Shown one piece after another: positions 7,923-16,950 of a stretch of DNA of 64,000 nt. Numbering within the stretch: position 1 is the stretch's first letter; the number at the start of each line of letters is the position of its first letter. Under the pieces are notes generated by a model. That model saw only the letters and a program-made list of their open reading frames with translations. It was not told the DNA's origin and made no database searches. The position numbers and the translations under genes were made by a program. The stretch is taken from NCBI RefSeq assembly GCF_000308655.1, contig NZ_BAGC01000003.1, forward strand, positions 211,605 to 275,604, given 5' to 3'. This DNA comes from Nocardia niigatensis NBRC 100131. GTDB taxonomy: Bacteria > Actinomycetota > Actinomycetes > Mycobacteriales > Mycobacteriaceae.

Positions 7923-8876
7923 ATGGAAATCCCGGAGATCGTGCTCGATGCCGATCAGCGCATCGCCGCCGCACGGCTGGACGCCATCGCCGCGCGGGTC
8001 GGCCGGCGATGGCGACGCCCGCGCGGGCTCTATCTGTACGGCGGGCCGGGGCGCGGCAAGACCATGCTCATGAATCGCTTCTTCACCGCGGTGCCCTCGG
8101 AACGCAAGCGTCGCTACCACTTCCACGAGTTCTTCGCGCGCCTCAACGCGGGCATCCGCGAGTACGGGACCATCGACGCCTCGGCCGACGCGCTGCTCGG
8201 CGACGCCGACCTGCTCTGCTTCGACGAGTTCCACGTGCACGACTCGGGCGACGCCCGGCTGGTCGCGCGACTGCTGGACACCCTGTTCGCCCGGCGCATC
8301 ACCCTCGTGGTCACCTCGAACTACCCGCCGGAGCAACTGCTGCCGAATCCGCTGGTGCACGCCATGTTCGTGCCCACCATCGACCGGATCGTCGAGCACC
8401 TCGACGTGGTACCGGTGAACGGCCCGACGGACTACCGCACGCTCGGGGGACGACGGCACACCGGCTTCGCGGCCGGGCACTACGTGGTCGGGGGCTGCGG
8501 CACGATCGGCGCCGTGGATCTGCCGGTCGCCCACCGGCAACTGCACGCCCGGGGGTTCGAGAACGGCGAGCTCACAGTCGACTTCGCGGAACTGTGCGGA
8601 ATTCCGGTGTCGGCGGCCGACTATCTGGCACTCACCCGCGAGATCCGTAGCTGGGTGGTGTGCGACGTCCCGCCGATGAATACCGTCCCGCCGGATTGGG
8701 TCATGCGTTTCGTCAACCTCGTCGATGTCCTCTACGACGCCGACCTCGCATTGTCGATCTTCGCGGACGTGCCGCTGGCCGGACTGGGCGGCGACATCGA
8801 ACGCGTCCCCGATCTCTATCGCACCCTGAGCCGGCTCGGAGAGCTGCGCGAACCGGTAAACCTCGAGGCTCGATAG
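7923..8876 (+). CDS. zapE: AFG1/ZapE-family ATPase
   Basis: P-loop ATPase of the AFG1/ZapE family (317 aa; family members are usually 320-370 aa). Walker A is GGPGRGKT near residue 40 and Walker B is LLCFDEFHVHD near residue 100. A sensor stretch, TLVVTSNYPPEQLLPNPL, follows, and the C-terminal part contains the family-typical LPVAHRQLHARG. In E. coli ZapE binds FtsZ at the division site, and AFG1 acts in mitochondrial protein turnover; the role in actinobacteria is not established. ATG 7923 is preceded by AGGGAGG (7911-7917). It is probably repressed by the divergent TetR protein through the tandem dyads. Confidence 0.85.
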   Translation: MEIPEIVLDADQRIAAARLDAIAARVGRRWRRPRGLYLYGGPGRGKTMLMNRFFTAVPSERKRRYHFHEFFARLNAGIREYGTIDASADALLGDADLLCFDEFHVHDSGDARLVARLLDTLFARRITLVVTSNYPPEQLLPNPLVHAMFVPTIDRIVEHLDVVPVNGPTDYRTLGGRRHTGFAAGHYVVGGCGTIGAVDLPVAHRQLHARGFENGELTVDFAELCGIPVSAADYLALTREIRSWVVCDVPPMNTVPPDWVMRFVNLVDVLYDADLALSIFADVPLAGLGGDIERVPDLYRTLSRLGELREPVNLEAR

Positions 8877-9013
8877 CCGTTCGGCGAAGCCCCGGTGAAC
8901 TGGCCGACTTGATCGACGCGCACGGTTCACGTGCCGTCAACGCGGAGGGGGTCTGGCGTTGCGGGCCGCTTCCTACCGTGGCGTCAGGAGCAGCACCGAA
9001 CCGGAGGGGAACG

Positions 9014-10282
9014 ATGCGAATCCGCGAGCAGGCAAGGGATTCCGCGCCGCGGAACCCGAGCATACCGAGTAGCCCCCATATCCGGAAAAGCGCCCGCTTG
9101 CGGGTGCTGGTCGTCGCCGAGTCCTTCCTTCCCCAGGTCAATGGCGTCACCAACTCCGTGCGCCGGGTACTCGATCACCTGGCCGCCAAGGGTCACGAGG
9201 CCACGCTGGTGGCCCCGACCGGCCCCGGCAAATACGCCGGGTTCCGCGTGCACGTGGTCCGCGGCGCGCGGCTGCCGTTCTACCGGGATTTCCGGATCGG
9301 GCTCGAGACCCGCCGCCGGCTGCGCAAGATCATGCGCGAATTCCGGCCCGACGTCGTGCATATCGCCTCGCCGGCGACGCTCGGTTATCAGGCGGCCAAG
9401 GTGGCGAACGAGCTCGGAATCCCGACCGTCGCCATCTATCAGACCGATCTGGTGGGCTTCGCCCTGCGCTACGACCTGCCCGGCGGCGTCCGCGCCATGA
9501 CCGCGCTGACCCGGCGCATCCACCTGCGGGTGGACCGTACCCTCGCGCCCTCCACCGCGAGCCTGCGCCAGCTGGAGCTGATGGGCATTCCGGGGCTGGG
9601 CCGCTGGCCGCGCGGGGTCGATCTGCAGCAGTTCGGGCCCTTCCGCCGGTCCGAGGAACTGCGAAAGCGCTTGGCCCCCAACGGTGAAGCGCTGGTCGGC
9701 TATATCGGACGCCTCGCACCGGAGAAGGAGCTCGAGCTGCTCGCCGCGCTGCGGCCGGTGCCGGGTGTCCGGCTGGTCGTGGTGGGCGGCGGTCCCGAGG
9801 AGAAGCGGCTGCGGAAGCTGTTGCCGGACGCGGAGTTCCTCGGCGTGCTGCACGGTGAGGAACTCGCGGCCGTCTACGCCTCGCTGGATGTGTTCGTGCA
9901 CACCGGCCGCCACGAAACCTATTGCCAGGCAGCGCAGGAGGCGCTGGCCTCCGGTGTCCCGGTGGTCGCGCCCAAGTCGGGTGGCCCGATCGACGTGGTC
10001 GCGCCCGGCGCCGGCTTCCTGTATCCGCCCGGCGACGCCGCGGCGCTGACCGACCTGGTGCGCCGTCTGATCGAGGACCCGTGGCTGCGCAAGCAGACCG
10101 CGCAGAACGCGGTGCGCAGCGTGCGGGACCGGTCCTGGACGGCCGTCAACGACCTGCTCGTCCGTCACTACCGCGAGGTGATCGCGGAACGCCTGCAGCC
10201 CGATTCGGCTCTGCAGTCGGATTCGACACCGCTGTCCGATTCGACGCTGGGCGAGTTACCGGCCACCAAGGAGGCATCCTGA
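9014..10282 (+). CDS. mgtA: GT4 alpha-mannosyltransferase, MgtA-like
   Basis: GT-B glycosyltransferase of family 4, similar to mycobacterial GDP-mannose-dependent MgtA, which mannosylates a glycolipid anchor in lipomannan-type biosynthesis. The 422-aa protein has the N-terminal acceptor domain VLVVAESFLPQVNGVTNSV (about residue 35) and the donor-domain segments GYIGRLAPEKELELL and HTGRHETYCQAAQEALASG, which contains the EX7E motif. ATG 9014 was chosen because GGAGGGGA sits 4 nt upstream. The last 30 residues (repeated SDST/DSAL) are low-complexity and longer than in mycobacterial proteins. The stop overlaps the ugd start by 1 nt, so the two are coupled. Confidence 0.8.
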   Translation: MRIREQARDSAPRNPSIPSSPHIRKSARLRVLVVAESFLPQVNGVTNSVRRVLDHLAAKGHEATLVAPTGPGKYAGFRVHVVRGARLPFYRDFRIGLETRRRLRKIMREFRPDVVHIASPATLGYQAAKVANELGIPTVAIYQTDLVGFALRYDLPGGVRAMTALTRRIHLRVDRTLAPSTASLRQLELMGIPGLGRWPRGVDLQQFGPFRRSEELRKRLAPNGEALVGYIGRLAPEKELELLAALRPVPGVRLVVVGGGPEEKRLRKLLPDAEFLGVLHGEELAAVYASLDVFVHTGRHETYCQAAQEALASGVPVVAPKSGGPIDVVAPGAGFLYPPGDAAALTDLVRRLIEDPWLRKQTAQNAVRSVRDRSWTAVNDLLVRHYREVIAERLQPDSALQSDSTPLSDSTLGELPATKEAS

Positions 10283-11727
10283 TGCTCCGTATCTCCGTCA
10301 TCGGCACCGGATACCTGGGCGCCACCCACGCCGCGGGCATGGCCGAACTCGGCTTCGACGTGCTCGGCGTGGACAACAATCCGGCCAAGGCCGCGGCCCT
10401 GTCGGCCGGGCGGGTGCCCTTCCACGAGCCCGGGCTGCCGGAGCTGCTGGCAGGGCACGTGGCGGGCGGCCGGCTGCGCTTCGGCACCTCGCTGGTCGAG
10501 GCCGCCGAGTTCGCCGACGTCCACTTCCTCTGTGTCGGAACGCCGCCCGGGGTGAACGGGGCCGCCGACCTGTCGCAGCTGTACTCCGCGCTGGACGGCC
10601 TGGTGCCGCACCTGACCCGCAACTGCCTGATCGTCGGCAAGTCCACGGTGCCGGTGGGCACCGCCGAGGCGCTCACCGCCCGCATCGCCGAGCTTGCGCC
10701 GGAAGGGATTTCGGTCGATCTGGCCTGGAATCCGGAATTCCTGCGCGAGGGGCACGCGGTCTACGACACGCTGCACCCGAACCGGCTGGTCTTCGGTGTC
10801 ACCACGCCGGACGCGGAATGGGCGCTGCGGCAGGTGTACGCCACGCCGATCGTCGCGGGCTCGCCGGTCGTGATCACCAACCTGCCGACCGCCGAGCTGA
10901 TCAAGGTCTCCGCGAATGCCTTTCTGGCGACCAAGATCTCGTTCATCAATGCCATGGCCGAGCTGTGCGACCTCACCGGCGCGGACGTGACCCTGCTGGC
11001 CGACGCCCTCGGGCACGACGACCGGATCGGCCGCAAGTTCCTGGGCGCCGGTCTCGGCTACGGCGGCGGCTGTCTGCCCAAGGACGTGCGCGCCCTGATC
11101 GCCCGCGCGACCGAGCTGGGCGCGGGCGAGTCGATCGAGTTCCTGCGGGACGTCGACGCGGTCAATCTGCGCCGCCGCGAACGCGTGGTGCGGGAGACAC
11201 TGGAGCTGCTCGGCGGCGGCAGGCGGCCCGCGGGCCGGGTCGGCGTGCTGGGCGCGGCGTTCAAGCCGCTGTCGGACGACGTGCGGGACTCACCGGCCCT
11301 GGATGTCGCCGTGCAGCTGCAGGCCGCGGGCGTCGACGTGACCGTATTCGACCCGGCCGCAACGGGTCCGGCGCGCGCGGTCGCGCCGCAGCTGGTGTTC
11401 GCGGCCACCGCGGCGGCGGCGCTGCACGAGGCGGACGTGGTGCTGCATCTGACCGAGTGGCGCGAATTCCGGGAGCTGGACCCGGTTTTCCTGCGCACCG
11501 TGGCCCGGGGTCGGGTCATACTCGACGCCCGCAACACCCTCGACCCCGAGCCCTGGCTCGCGGCCGGCTGGGACTTCCGCGCGCTGGGCCGCCTGATCGA
11601 GCGCGCGCCGGCGCCCGCCCGCGTCGCCCCGGTCGTCACCGCCTACCCCACGCCGTCGGTCGCCGCCCGCGATCTGGCCCCCTCGCCGCTGACCCGGCTG
11701 CGGTCCCGGGTCCGCCGCACCGCGTAA
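10282..11727 (+). CDS. ugd: UDP-glucose 6-dehydrogenase
   Basis: NAD-dependent four-electron oxidation of UDP-glucose to UDP-glucuronate, supplying uronate for glycolipids or capsule. The Rossmann motif GTGYLGATHAAGMAELGFD lies at residues about 8-26. The conserved GKSTVPVGTAEAL and NPEFLREGHA follow, then the catalytic Cys in GLGYGGGCLPKD (about residue 260). The C-terminal UDP-binding domain contains GAAFKPLSDDVRDSPA. At 481 aa it is about 40 residues longer than the mycobacterial UdgA because of a C-terminal Ala/Pro/Arg tail. Its coupling to the mannosyltransferase gene suggests a common envelope glycoconjugate pathway. Confidence 0.9.
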   Translation: MLRISVIGTGYLGATHAAGMAELGFDVLGVDNNPAKAAALSAGRVPFHEPGLPELLAGHVAGGRLRFGTSLVEAAEFADVHFLCVGTPPGVNGAADLSQLYSALDGLVPHLTRNCLIVGKSTVPVGTAEALTARIAELAPEGISVDLAWNPEFLREGHAVYDTLHPNRLVFGVTTPDAEWALRQVYATPIVAGSPVVITNLPTAELIKVSANAFLATKISFINAMAELCDLTGADVTLLADALGHDDRIGRKFLGAGLGYGGGCLPKDVRALIARATELGAGESIEFLRDVDAVNLRRRERVVRETLELLGGGRRPAGRVGVLGAAFKPLSDDVRDSPALDVAVQLQAAGVDVTVFDPAATGPARAVAPQLVFAATAAAALHEADVVLHLTEWREFRELDPVFLRTVARGRVILDARNTLDPEPWLAAGWDFRALGRLIERAPAPARVAPVVTAYPTPSVAARDLAPSPLTRLRSRVRRTA

Positions 11728-12040
11728 CCGAGATCCCGGACCACGATCGGGGAGTTCCGGGTCTGCCGCGCAGTCCTGTCGCGCACACCGGGAGCTCCCG
11801 ATCTTGTCACGGCCGTCGAGCGGCCGGGATCGTGCGCGGATGGTGATAAGTGGGGTTGCGGCGGCCGGGTCGGCCTCGACCGCAATGACCAGGGTTTTCG
11901 GGGCCGGTACGGGCTGCCGCGCAGGTGGGGGATTTATGCGTGGCGGGTATGTGATGCGGGCTTCTCGATTTTGGTCCTGACGGACCGCTCGGCATGCAAC
12001 TATGTGCCTGTTTTCTGCTGGACTCTGGTTAGGAGTATTC
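11728..12040. other. Intergenic region with hairpin element and likely promoter
   Basis: No convincing gene. It contains the hairpin element at 11745-11803, then lower-GC sequence (about 11935-12040) ending in AGGAG ahead of the GTG of the DUF4129 gene, which probably holds that cassette's promoter. An in-frame ATG at 12002 is less likely as the start because it lacks a Shine-Dalgarno. Confidence 0.6.
11745..11803. repeat. GATC-bounded hairpin element, copy 1 (terminator-like)
   Basis: The left arm GATCGGGGAGTTCCGG (11745-11760) is complementary, with few mismatches, to CCGGGAGCTCCCGATC (11788-11803). It lies just after ugd and is followed by TTGTC rather than a long T tract. A related element of nearly equal length occurs at 17571-17630. 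It may act as a terminator. Confidence 0.6.
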
Positions 12041-12982
12041 GTGACTGGGGTGGGGACGGTGGCAGCACGCGCGATCGCATTGATCGGGCTCGTGATGCTG
12101 GCTGTCGTCGCACTGCGCGGGTACATTCCGGGAACCGGAGGACCCGCCGCGCCACATCCGTCGTCCGCGGTGTCGCTGGCTCTGATGCCGGTGCTGCTGC
12201 TGGTCTCGATGGTGATCCTGGTGGCGGGTGTGATCAACAGCCAGCATCGACTCCCGCTCGCCATGCCCGAACCCGATCGCGAGAACGCGGTGCCAGGGCC
12301 GGGCCTGCGGCGACTCGGCCTCATGGCGCTGATCGGGATCGCGGCCATCGCGCTGATCGTGACCGCGGTGCTGTCGGTGTACCTGGTGACACCGGGGCGG
12401 CAGAGCGAGGTCGGCACGCCGCCGCCGGTGACCGCCACCGGGACCGCCCCGCAGCCCGAGCAGACCGTGGCGCCGTCGACGGAGGCCGTCCCCGAGCCCA
12501 CGCTCACCGGCACCGCGCTGCTGCTGGTCGGAATCTCCGCCGGTGTGCTGGTGCTGATCGCCATGACCGGTCTGGTCGTGGTGGCGGTGAGCTCGAACCG
12601 CCGGCCCGCGCTGGAACGCACCCCGCTGCCGCAGCCCACCGAGGCCGAGGCGGTCTCGCTGGCCAAGGTGGCGGAGATGGGTCTGGCGGCCATGATCGCG
12701 CCGGGCCAGGATCCGCGTACCGCCATCATCGCCTGCTACGTCGCCATGGAACGCGGTCTGGCGCAGGCGCGTGAGGTCGCGCCGCTGGCCTCCGACACCC
12801 CGTCCGAGGTGCTCGCGCGGGCCTTCGATCGCGGCTTCCTGCACGACGCCTCGGCGCGGGAACTGGTGGCGCTGTTCGAGGAGGCGCGGTTCAGCCCGCA
12901 CTCCATGCTGGAGTGGCAGCGCATGCGGGCCGAGCAGCTGCTACGCATCGTGCTGGCCGATCTACAGGGGCAGGCGGTATGA
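12041..12982 (+). CDS. DUF4129-containing membrane protein
   Basis: A 313-aa protein with three predicted transmembrane helices: residues about 6-25 (AARAIALIGLVMLAVVALRG), about 45-65 and about 90-115. A longer Pro/Thr-rich extracellular stretch and a further helix near 160-185 (LLLVGISAGVLVLIAMTGLV) follow. The cytoplasmic C-terminal DUF4129 domain contains AIIACYVAMERGLAQA and ARELVALFEEARFSPHSM. DUF4129 proteins accompany MoxR-DUF58 cassettes and sometimes carry transglutaminase domains elsewhere. GTG 12041 was chosen because AGGAG lies at 12031-12035. It is the first gene of a five-gene cassette ending at 16252. Confidence 0.8.
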   Translation: MTGVGTVAARAIALIGLVMLAVVALRGYIPGTGGPAAPHPSSAVSLALMPVLLLVSMVILVAGVINSQHRLPLAMPEPDRENAVPGPGLRRLGLMALIGIAAIALIVTAVLSVYLVTPGRQSEVGTPPPVTATGTAPQPEQTVAPSTEAVPEPTLTGTALLLVGISAGVLVLIAMTGLVVVAVSSNRRPALERTPLPQPTEAEAVSLAKVAEMGLAAMIAPGQDPRTAIIACYVAMERGLAQAREVAPLASDTPSEVLARAFDRGFLHDASARELVALFEEARFSPHSMLEWQRMRAEQLLRIVLADLQGQAV

Positions 12983-13031
12983 GAAGCGTTGTGGCAGTAA
13001 GTGTTCCGTGGAACCGGGCGGAGGTTCGGCC

Positions 13032-13535
13032 ATGAACCGGACGGCGATCGTGGTGGGCGCGTTGGTGCTGGCGCTGCTGTCCGAGCTGCTCGCCCTCGGC
13101 AATCAGCGCGAGCATCTGGTGGCCCTCACCGCCGTGCCGGTCGCCGCCGCGCTGGGACTGCTGCTGTGGTCGCTGGTGGAGCGATCGCGCCGGCTCGCCC
13201 CGCCCGAACCCGACGACAACGACATCGACAACGGCCCCGTCGAGATGCTGCACCGCTGGCAGGCGCGCGCCCAGATGCTGGCCGACCGATCCGAGGGCTC
13301 GCGCGCCGACTGGGACCGGCACCTGCGGCCGCTGCTGGCCAAGGAATTCGAATTGACCAGCGGGCACCGGATGGCCAAGAACCGGCGCGCGCTGGAAGTG
13401 GCGGGACAGCTGCAGTTCGGGCCCGAACTGTGGCGCTGGGTGGACCCGGCGAATTCGGCGCTGCGCGACCAGGCCAGCAGCGCACCCGGCCGCGCCGCCC
13501 TGGACGAAATCCTGCGCCGACTGCAGAACATGTGA
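13032..13535 (+). CDS. Conserved membrane-anchored protein of MoxR cassette
   Basis: A 167-aa protein with two N-terminal transmembrane helices (residues about 5-24 and 33-52, AVPVAAALGLLLWSLVE). A charged cytoplasmic domain follows (MLHRWQARAQMLADRSEGSR, then GHRMAKNRRALEVAGQL). No enzymatic motif was seen. It lies between the DUF4129 and moxR genes in a tightly spaced set, as in actinobacterial moxR2-type loci. ATG 13032 is preceded by GGGCGGAGG. The role is probably structural or regulatory for the MoxR complex. Confidence 0.75.
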   Translation: MNRTAIVVGALVLALLSELLALGNQREHLVALTAVPVAAALGLLLWSLVERSRRLAPPEPDDNDIDNGPVEMLHRWQARAQMLADRSEGSRADWDRHLRPLLAKEFELTSGHRMAKNRRALEVAGQLQFGPELWRWVDPANSALRDQASSAPGRAALDEILRRLQNM

Positions 13536-13555
13536 GATGAGATGCGAGACATGCG

Positions 13556-14518
13556 ATGACATCACCGATGGACGTGACCATCAAGCGCACCGATGCGGTG
13601 CTGCGTGAAGTATCCCGGGTCGTGGTCGGCAAGCGGGACGAACTGCAGCTGATCATGATCGCGGTGCTGTCCGGGGGCCACATCCTGATCGAGGACCTGC
13701 CCGGACTGGGCAAGACCCTCATCGCGCGCTCCTTCGCGACCGCGCTCGGGCTGAACTTCACCCGCGTGCAGTTCACTCCGGACCTGTTGCCCGCCGACCT
13801 CATCGGGTCGACGATCTACGATATGCATTCGGGCCGTTTCAGTTTCCGGCGCGGCCCGGTGTTCACCAATATGCTGCTGGCCGACGAGGTCAACCGCACC
13901 CCGCCCAAGACCCAGGCCGCCCTGCTGGAGGCCATGGCCGAGGGGCAGGTCTCCATCGACGGTGAGACCTTCCCGCTGCCACAGCCTTTCATCGTCTTCG
14001 CCACCGACAACCCGATCGAGTACGAAGGCACCTACCCGCTGCCCGAAGCGCAGCTCGACCGGTTCGCCATGCAGCTGCGGCTGGGCTACCTGTCGGAGAC
14101 CGATGAGATGAACATGATCCGCCGCCGCCTGGAACGCGGCTCGCAACCCGCCCAGATCGGGCAGGTGGTGGATGCCGACGGCCTGCTGGAGATGCGGCAG
14201 TCGGTGGAGTTCGTGACAGTGCACCCGGACGTGGTGGGCTACGTCGTCTCGCTCGCCGCGGCCACCCGCGGCCATCCGCAGGTGGAGGTCGGCGCCAGCC
14301 CCCGCGCGGAACTCGACCTGGTGCAGATGGCCCGCGCCCGGGCGCTGCTGCACGGCCGCGACTACGTGGTCCCCGAGGACGTCAAGGCGCTCGCCGTCCC
14401 CGCCATGGCCCACCGCATCACACTGCGCCCGGAGATGTGGGTCCGGCGCATCCGCGGCGAGGACGTGATCTCCGAACTGCTGCGCCGCCTGCCGGTCCCA
14501 CGCGCCACCCAGGCTTGA
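13556..14518 (+). CDS. moxR: MoxR-family AAA+ ATPase
   Basis: Chaperone-like AAA+ ATPase of 320 aa. Walker A is GLGKT within LIEDLPGLGKTLIARSFA (residues about 43-60), Walker B lies in MLLADEVNRTPPKTQ (about 105), and sensor 1 is FATDNPIEYEGTYPLPEAQ. Arg residues follow in QLDRFAMQLR, with a C-terminal lid domain. MoxR proteins work with VWA/DUF58 partners in assembly or maturation of envelope proteins. ATG 13556 is taken; ATG 13568 is a possible alternative. DUF58 begins 7 nt downstream. Confidence 0.9.
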   Translation: MTSPMDVTIKRTDAVLREVSRVVVGKRDELQLIMIAVLSGGHILIEDLPGLGKTLIARSFATALGLNFTRVQFTPDLLPADLIGSTIYDMHSGRFSFRRGPVFTNMLLADEVNRTPPKTQAALLEAMAEGQVSIDGETFPLPQPFIVFATDNPIEYEGTYPLPEAQLDRFAMQLRLGYLSETDEMNMIRRRLERGSQPAQIGQVVDADGLLEMRQSVEFVTVHPDVVGYVVSLAAATRGHPQVEVGASPRAELDLVQMARARALLHGRDYVVPEDVKALAVPAMAHRITLRPEMWVRRIRGEDVISELLRRLPVPRATQA

Positions 14519-14525
14519 GGCGCGT

Positions 14526-15800
14526 ATGAAGCATCGCGACACCAGTACGTCGGTCGAAGCCGAATTGCGCTGGCGGCCCGCACCGTTGGTGTTCATGCTC
14601 GCCGCGGTGTCCGCGCCCGCGCTGGTGCTGGCGCTGATCCTGGGGAAGTGGCAGCTGGTGGTGTTCGCCGCGCCCATGCTCGGGGTGCTGGCCACCGCGC
14701 CGCTGCAGCAGTCCCGCACCCGCATCCAGGTGGACGGGTCGGGGGTGCTGCGCTGCTTCGAGACCGAGGAGGTGGTGCTGACCGCCGCCGCCTTCGTGGA
14801 ACGCGGGCACGCGCTGCTGCGGCTGCATCCGGAACCGTTGCAGAGCATGGAGGTCCACGTCGAGGAGACGGTGGACTCCGGGTCCGCGCCCGCCGGGCTA
14901 CGGCTGGCGCTGTCCGCTCCGCGCTGGGGCCGATACCCGGTGCCGATGCGGGTGACCGCGCTGAGCCCGGCCGGGCTGGCGGTCGCCTCGGTGCGGCTGC
15001 CCGCGGGTGAGCTGTACATCTACCCGATCACCGATCCGCAGCGGATGCGCCTGCCGCGCACCGAGCTTCCCGAACGCATGGGCACCCACCTGACCCGGCG
15101 GGCCGGGCCCGGCGTGGAGTACGCCGACATCCGCGCGTACACGCCCGGGGATCAGCTGCGCACCGTGAACTGGCCGGTGAGCGCACGGCGTGGGCAGCTG
15201 TTCGTGACCGAGCGCTTCACCAACCGGGCCGCGGATGTGGTGGTGCTGGTGGACACCTCGATGCAGGCGCCCGGGCCCGCCTCCGACTCGCTGGAGCTGT
15301 CGGTGCGCGGCGCCGCCCAGGTGGCGCAGTCCGCGCTGCAGGCCGGCGACCGCACGGCCGTGGTGTGCCTGGGCCGCGCGCCACGCTGGCTGCGGCCGGA
15401 TATCGGCCGCCGCCAGTTCTATCGCATCGTGGACGCCGTGCTGGATGTCGGCGACGAGCACATCCTGACCGAGGGCACGCTGGCGCCGCACAGCGCGGTG
15501 CCCATCGGGGCGGTCATCGTCGCCTTCTCCACCCTGCTCGACACCCAGTTCGCCTTGGCCCTCATCGATCTGCGCAAACGTGGCCACGTCGTGGTGGTGG
15601 TCGACGTGCTGCGCGGAACCCCGTTCGGCGACGGCCTCGACCCCACCCTCGCGCGCATGTGGCAGCTGGAACGCACCTCCATGTACCGCGACATGGGCAC
15701 CGTCGGCGTCGATATCGTGCCCTGGCCCGAGGACACGCGCCTCGATCAGGCCATGCGCCTGCTGCCCGAACACCGCCGCACCGTGAGGGTCCGCCGATGA
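14526..15800 (+). CDS. DUF58 (VWA-like) protein
   Basis: A 424-aa protein with two N-terminal transmembrane helices (residues about 18-60). The hallmark DUF58 motif GVEYADIRAYTPGDQLRTVNW is near residue 197 and the VWA-like metal-site remnant DVVVLVDTSMQAPG near residue 238. DUF58 proteins are the usual partners of MoxR ATPases. Start ATG 14526 follows a GAGG-containing stretch. It overlaps the next gene by 4 nt. Confidence 0.88.
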   Translation: MKHRDTSTSVEAELRWRPAPLVFMLAAVSAPALVLALILGKWQLVVFAAPMLGVLATAPLQQSRTRIQVDGSGVLRCFETEEVVLTAAAFVERGHALLRLHPEPLQSMEVHVEETVDSGSAPAGLRLALSAPRWGRYPVPMRVTALSPAGLAVASVRLPAGELYIYPITDPQRMRLPRTELPERMGTHLTRRAGPGVEYADIRAYTPGDQLRTVNWPVSARRGQLFVTERFTNRAADVVVLVDTSMQAPGPASDSLELSVRGAAQVAQSALQAGDRTAVVCLGRAPRWLRPDIGRRQFYRIVDAVLDVGDEHILTEGTLAPHSAVPIGAVIVAFSTLLDTQFALALIDLRKRGHVVVVVDVLRGTPFGDGLDPTLARMWQLERTSMYRDMGTVGVDIVPWPEDTRLDQAMRLLPEHRRTVRVRR

Positions 15801-16252
15801 CCAAGTTCCTCGCCGTGCTGTCCGGTCTGCTGCTGGCGGGCGCGGTGGCGATTGTGCTGCCGTGGGCCGCACTACCGGTGATCGGGCTGGCTGCGGCCGG
15901 CTGGCGCTGGCGGGTGTGCGCGGTGCTGGCCGTGCTCGCGGCCATGGCGGCGCTGGCCTGGGTCGGCACCGGGGCCCTGGTGGCGGGCGGCATCGGACTG
16001 GTCGCCACCACCTATCTGCTGAACACGGCGACCGTGTCGGCGCCGGTGGGCGTGGTGCCGACGACCATCCCGTCGGTGGCGGGCGCGCTGGTGTTCACGG
16101 TGGCGGCGGGCGCCGCGACCGTGCTGCCGACCGGTCTCGACTGGATCCCGATCATCGCGCCGTTCACCGTGATCGCGTTGTACGCCTTGCTGGTTCGCGG
16201 TCTGGTGGACGACCGGATCAGCAGCCGGGCCGAGGAGACGCCCGGCGGCTGA
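15797..16252 (+). CDS. Integral membrane protein of MoxR cassette
   Basis: A 151-aa, very hydrophobic protein with about five transmembrane helices (for example residues 4-28, 40-62, 63-85, 95-115 and 122-140) and a short acidic cytoplasmic tail. No family was recognised. ATG 15797 overlaps the DUF58 stop in an ATGA junction, which confirms co-translation. It is the last gene of the DUF4129-MoxR-DUF58 operon; the operon end is inferred from the following 86-nt gap. Confidence 0.75.
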   Translation: MTKFLAVLSGLLLAGAVAIVLPWAALPVIGLAAAGWRWRVCAVLAVLAAMAALAWVGTGALVAGGIGLVATTYLLNTATVSAPVGVVPTTIPSVAGALVFTVAAGAATVLPTGLDWIPIIAPFTVIALYALLVRGLVDDRISSRAEETPGG

Positions 16253-16338
16253 GCCGGCGACAGACCCGGGCCGGGCGAAAATCGCTTCGAATCCGACTGC
16301 GGGGCTGGTTCACTCGCGCCATGGAGGAAAGACGAGCC

Positions 16339-16884
16339 ATGGACGAAAAGCAGATGGTCAAGGTCTCCAAACGGCTGTCGCGGCATCTGCGGCACGCCCC
16401 CGAGGCCATCGGCATCGAGCTGGACCCGGCCGGGTGGGTCGACGTCGCCACCCTGCTCCGGGCACTGGGCCGGCACGGGCGGGCGCTCTCGCGTCCCGAA
16501 CTGGACGAGGTGGTGGCACGGAACAACAAGCGCCGCTTCGAATTCGATGCGACGGGGACCCGGATCCGCGCGAGTCAGGGGCACAGTGTCGACGTTGACC
16601 TGGAGTATCGGGCGACCGTGCCGCCCGAGGTTCTCTACCACGGCACCGTTGCCGCGGCCCTGCCCGGAATTCGCGCCGAGGGGCTGAAGCCCATGCGCCG
16701 CCACGACGTCCATCTGTCGTCGGATATGGAGACCGCCGTCAAGGTCGGCGCGCGACGTGGCAGACCCGTGGTACTGACCGTGGCTGCCGGCGCGATGCAC
16801 CGCGACGGGCACGAATTCCGGGTCAGCACCAATGGGGTCTGGCTGGTGGCCGTCGTCCCGCCCGGATACCTGTCCGGGCTCTGA
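16339..16884 (+). CDS. kptA: RNA 2'-phosphotransferase (KptA/Tpt1)
   Basis: Family enzyme that transfers an internal RNA 2'-phosphate to NAD. In eukaryotes this completes tRNA splicing; in bacteria the physiological substrate is unclear. The 181-aa protein has the N-terminal winged-helix part with the Arg-His motif LSRHLRHAPEAIG (residues about 10-22). The ADP-ribosyltransferase-like core follows: VLYHGTVAAALPGIRAEGL, then RHDVHLSSDMETAVKVGARR and VSTNGVWLVAVVPPGYL. ATG 16339 was preferred over ATG 16321 because GGAGGAAA (16323-16330) is correctly spaced for it. It stands alone, with no splicing partner nearby. Confidence 0.88.
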   Translation: MDEKQMVKVSKRLSRHLRHAPEAIGIELDPAGWVDVATLLRALGRHGRALSRPELDEVVARNNKRRFEFDATGTRIRASQGHSVDVDLEYRATVPPEVLYHGTVAAALPGIRAEGLKPMRRHDVHLSSDMETAVKVGARRGRPVVLTVAAGAMHRDGHEFRVSTNGVWLVAVVPPGYLSGL

Positions 16885-16950
16885 AAACCTGTCCGGGCCT
16901 TCGGAATACCCGTCGTGGGACTGGGGGGCGGACCGCGGCCGCCGGGGCGG

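Noticed and set aside
8660..9013. In-frame extension upstream of the mannosyltransferase
   Set aside because: It overlaps the end of the ZapE-like gene, and a good Shine-Dalgarno supports ATG 9014.
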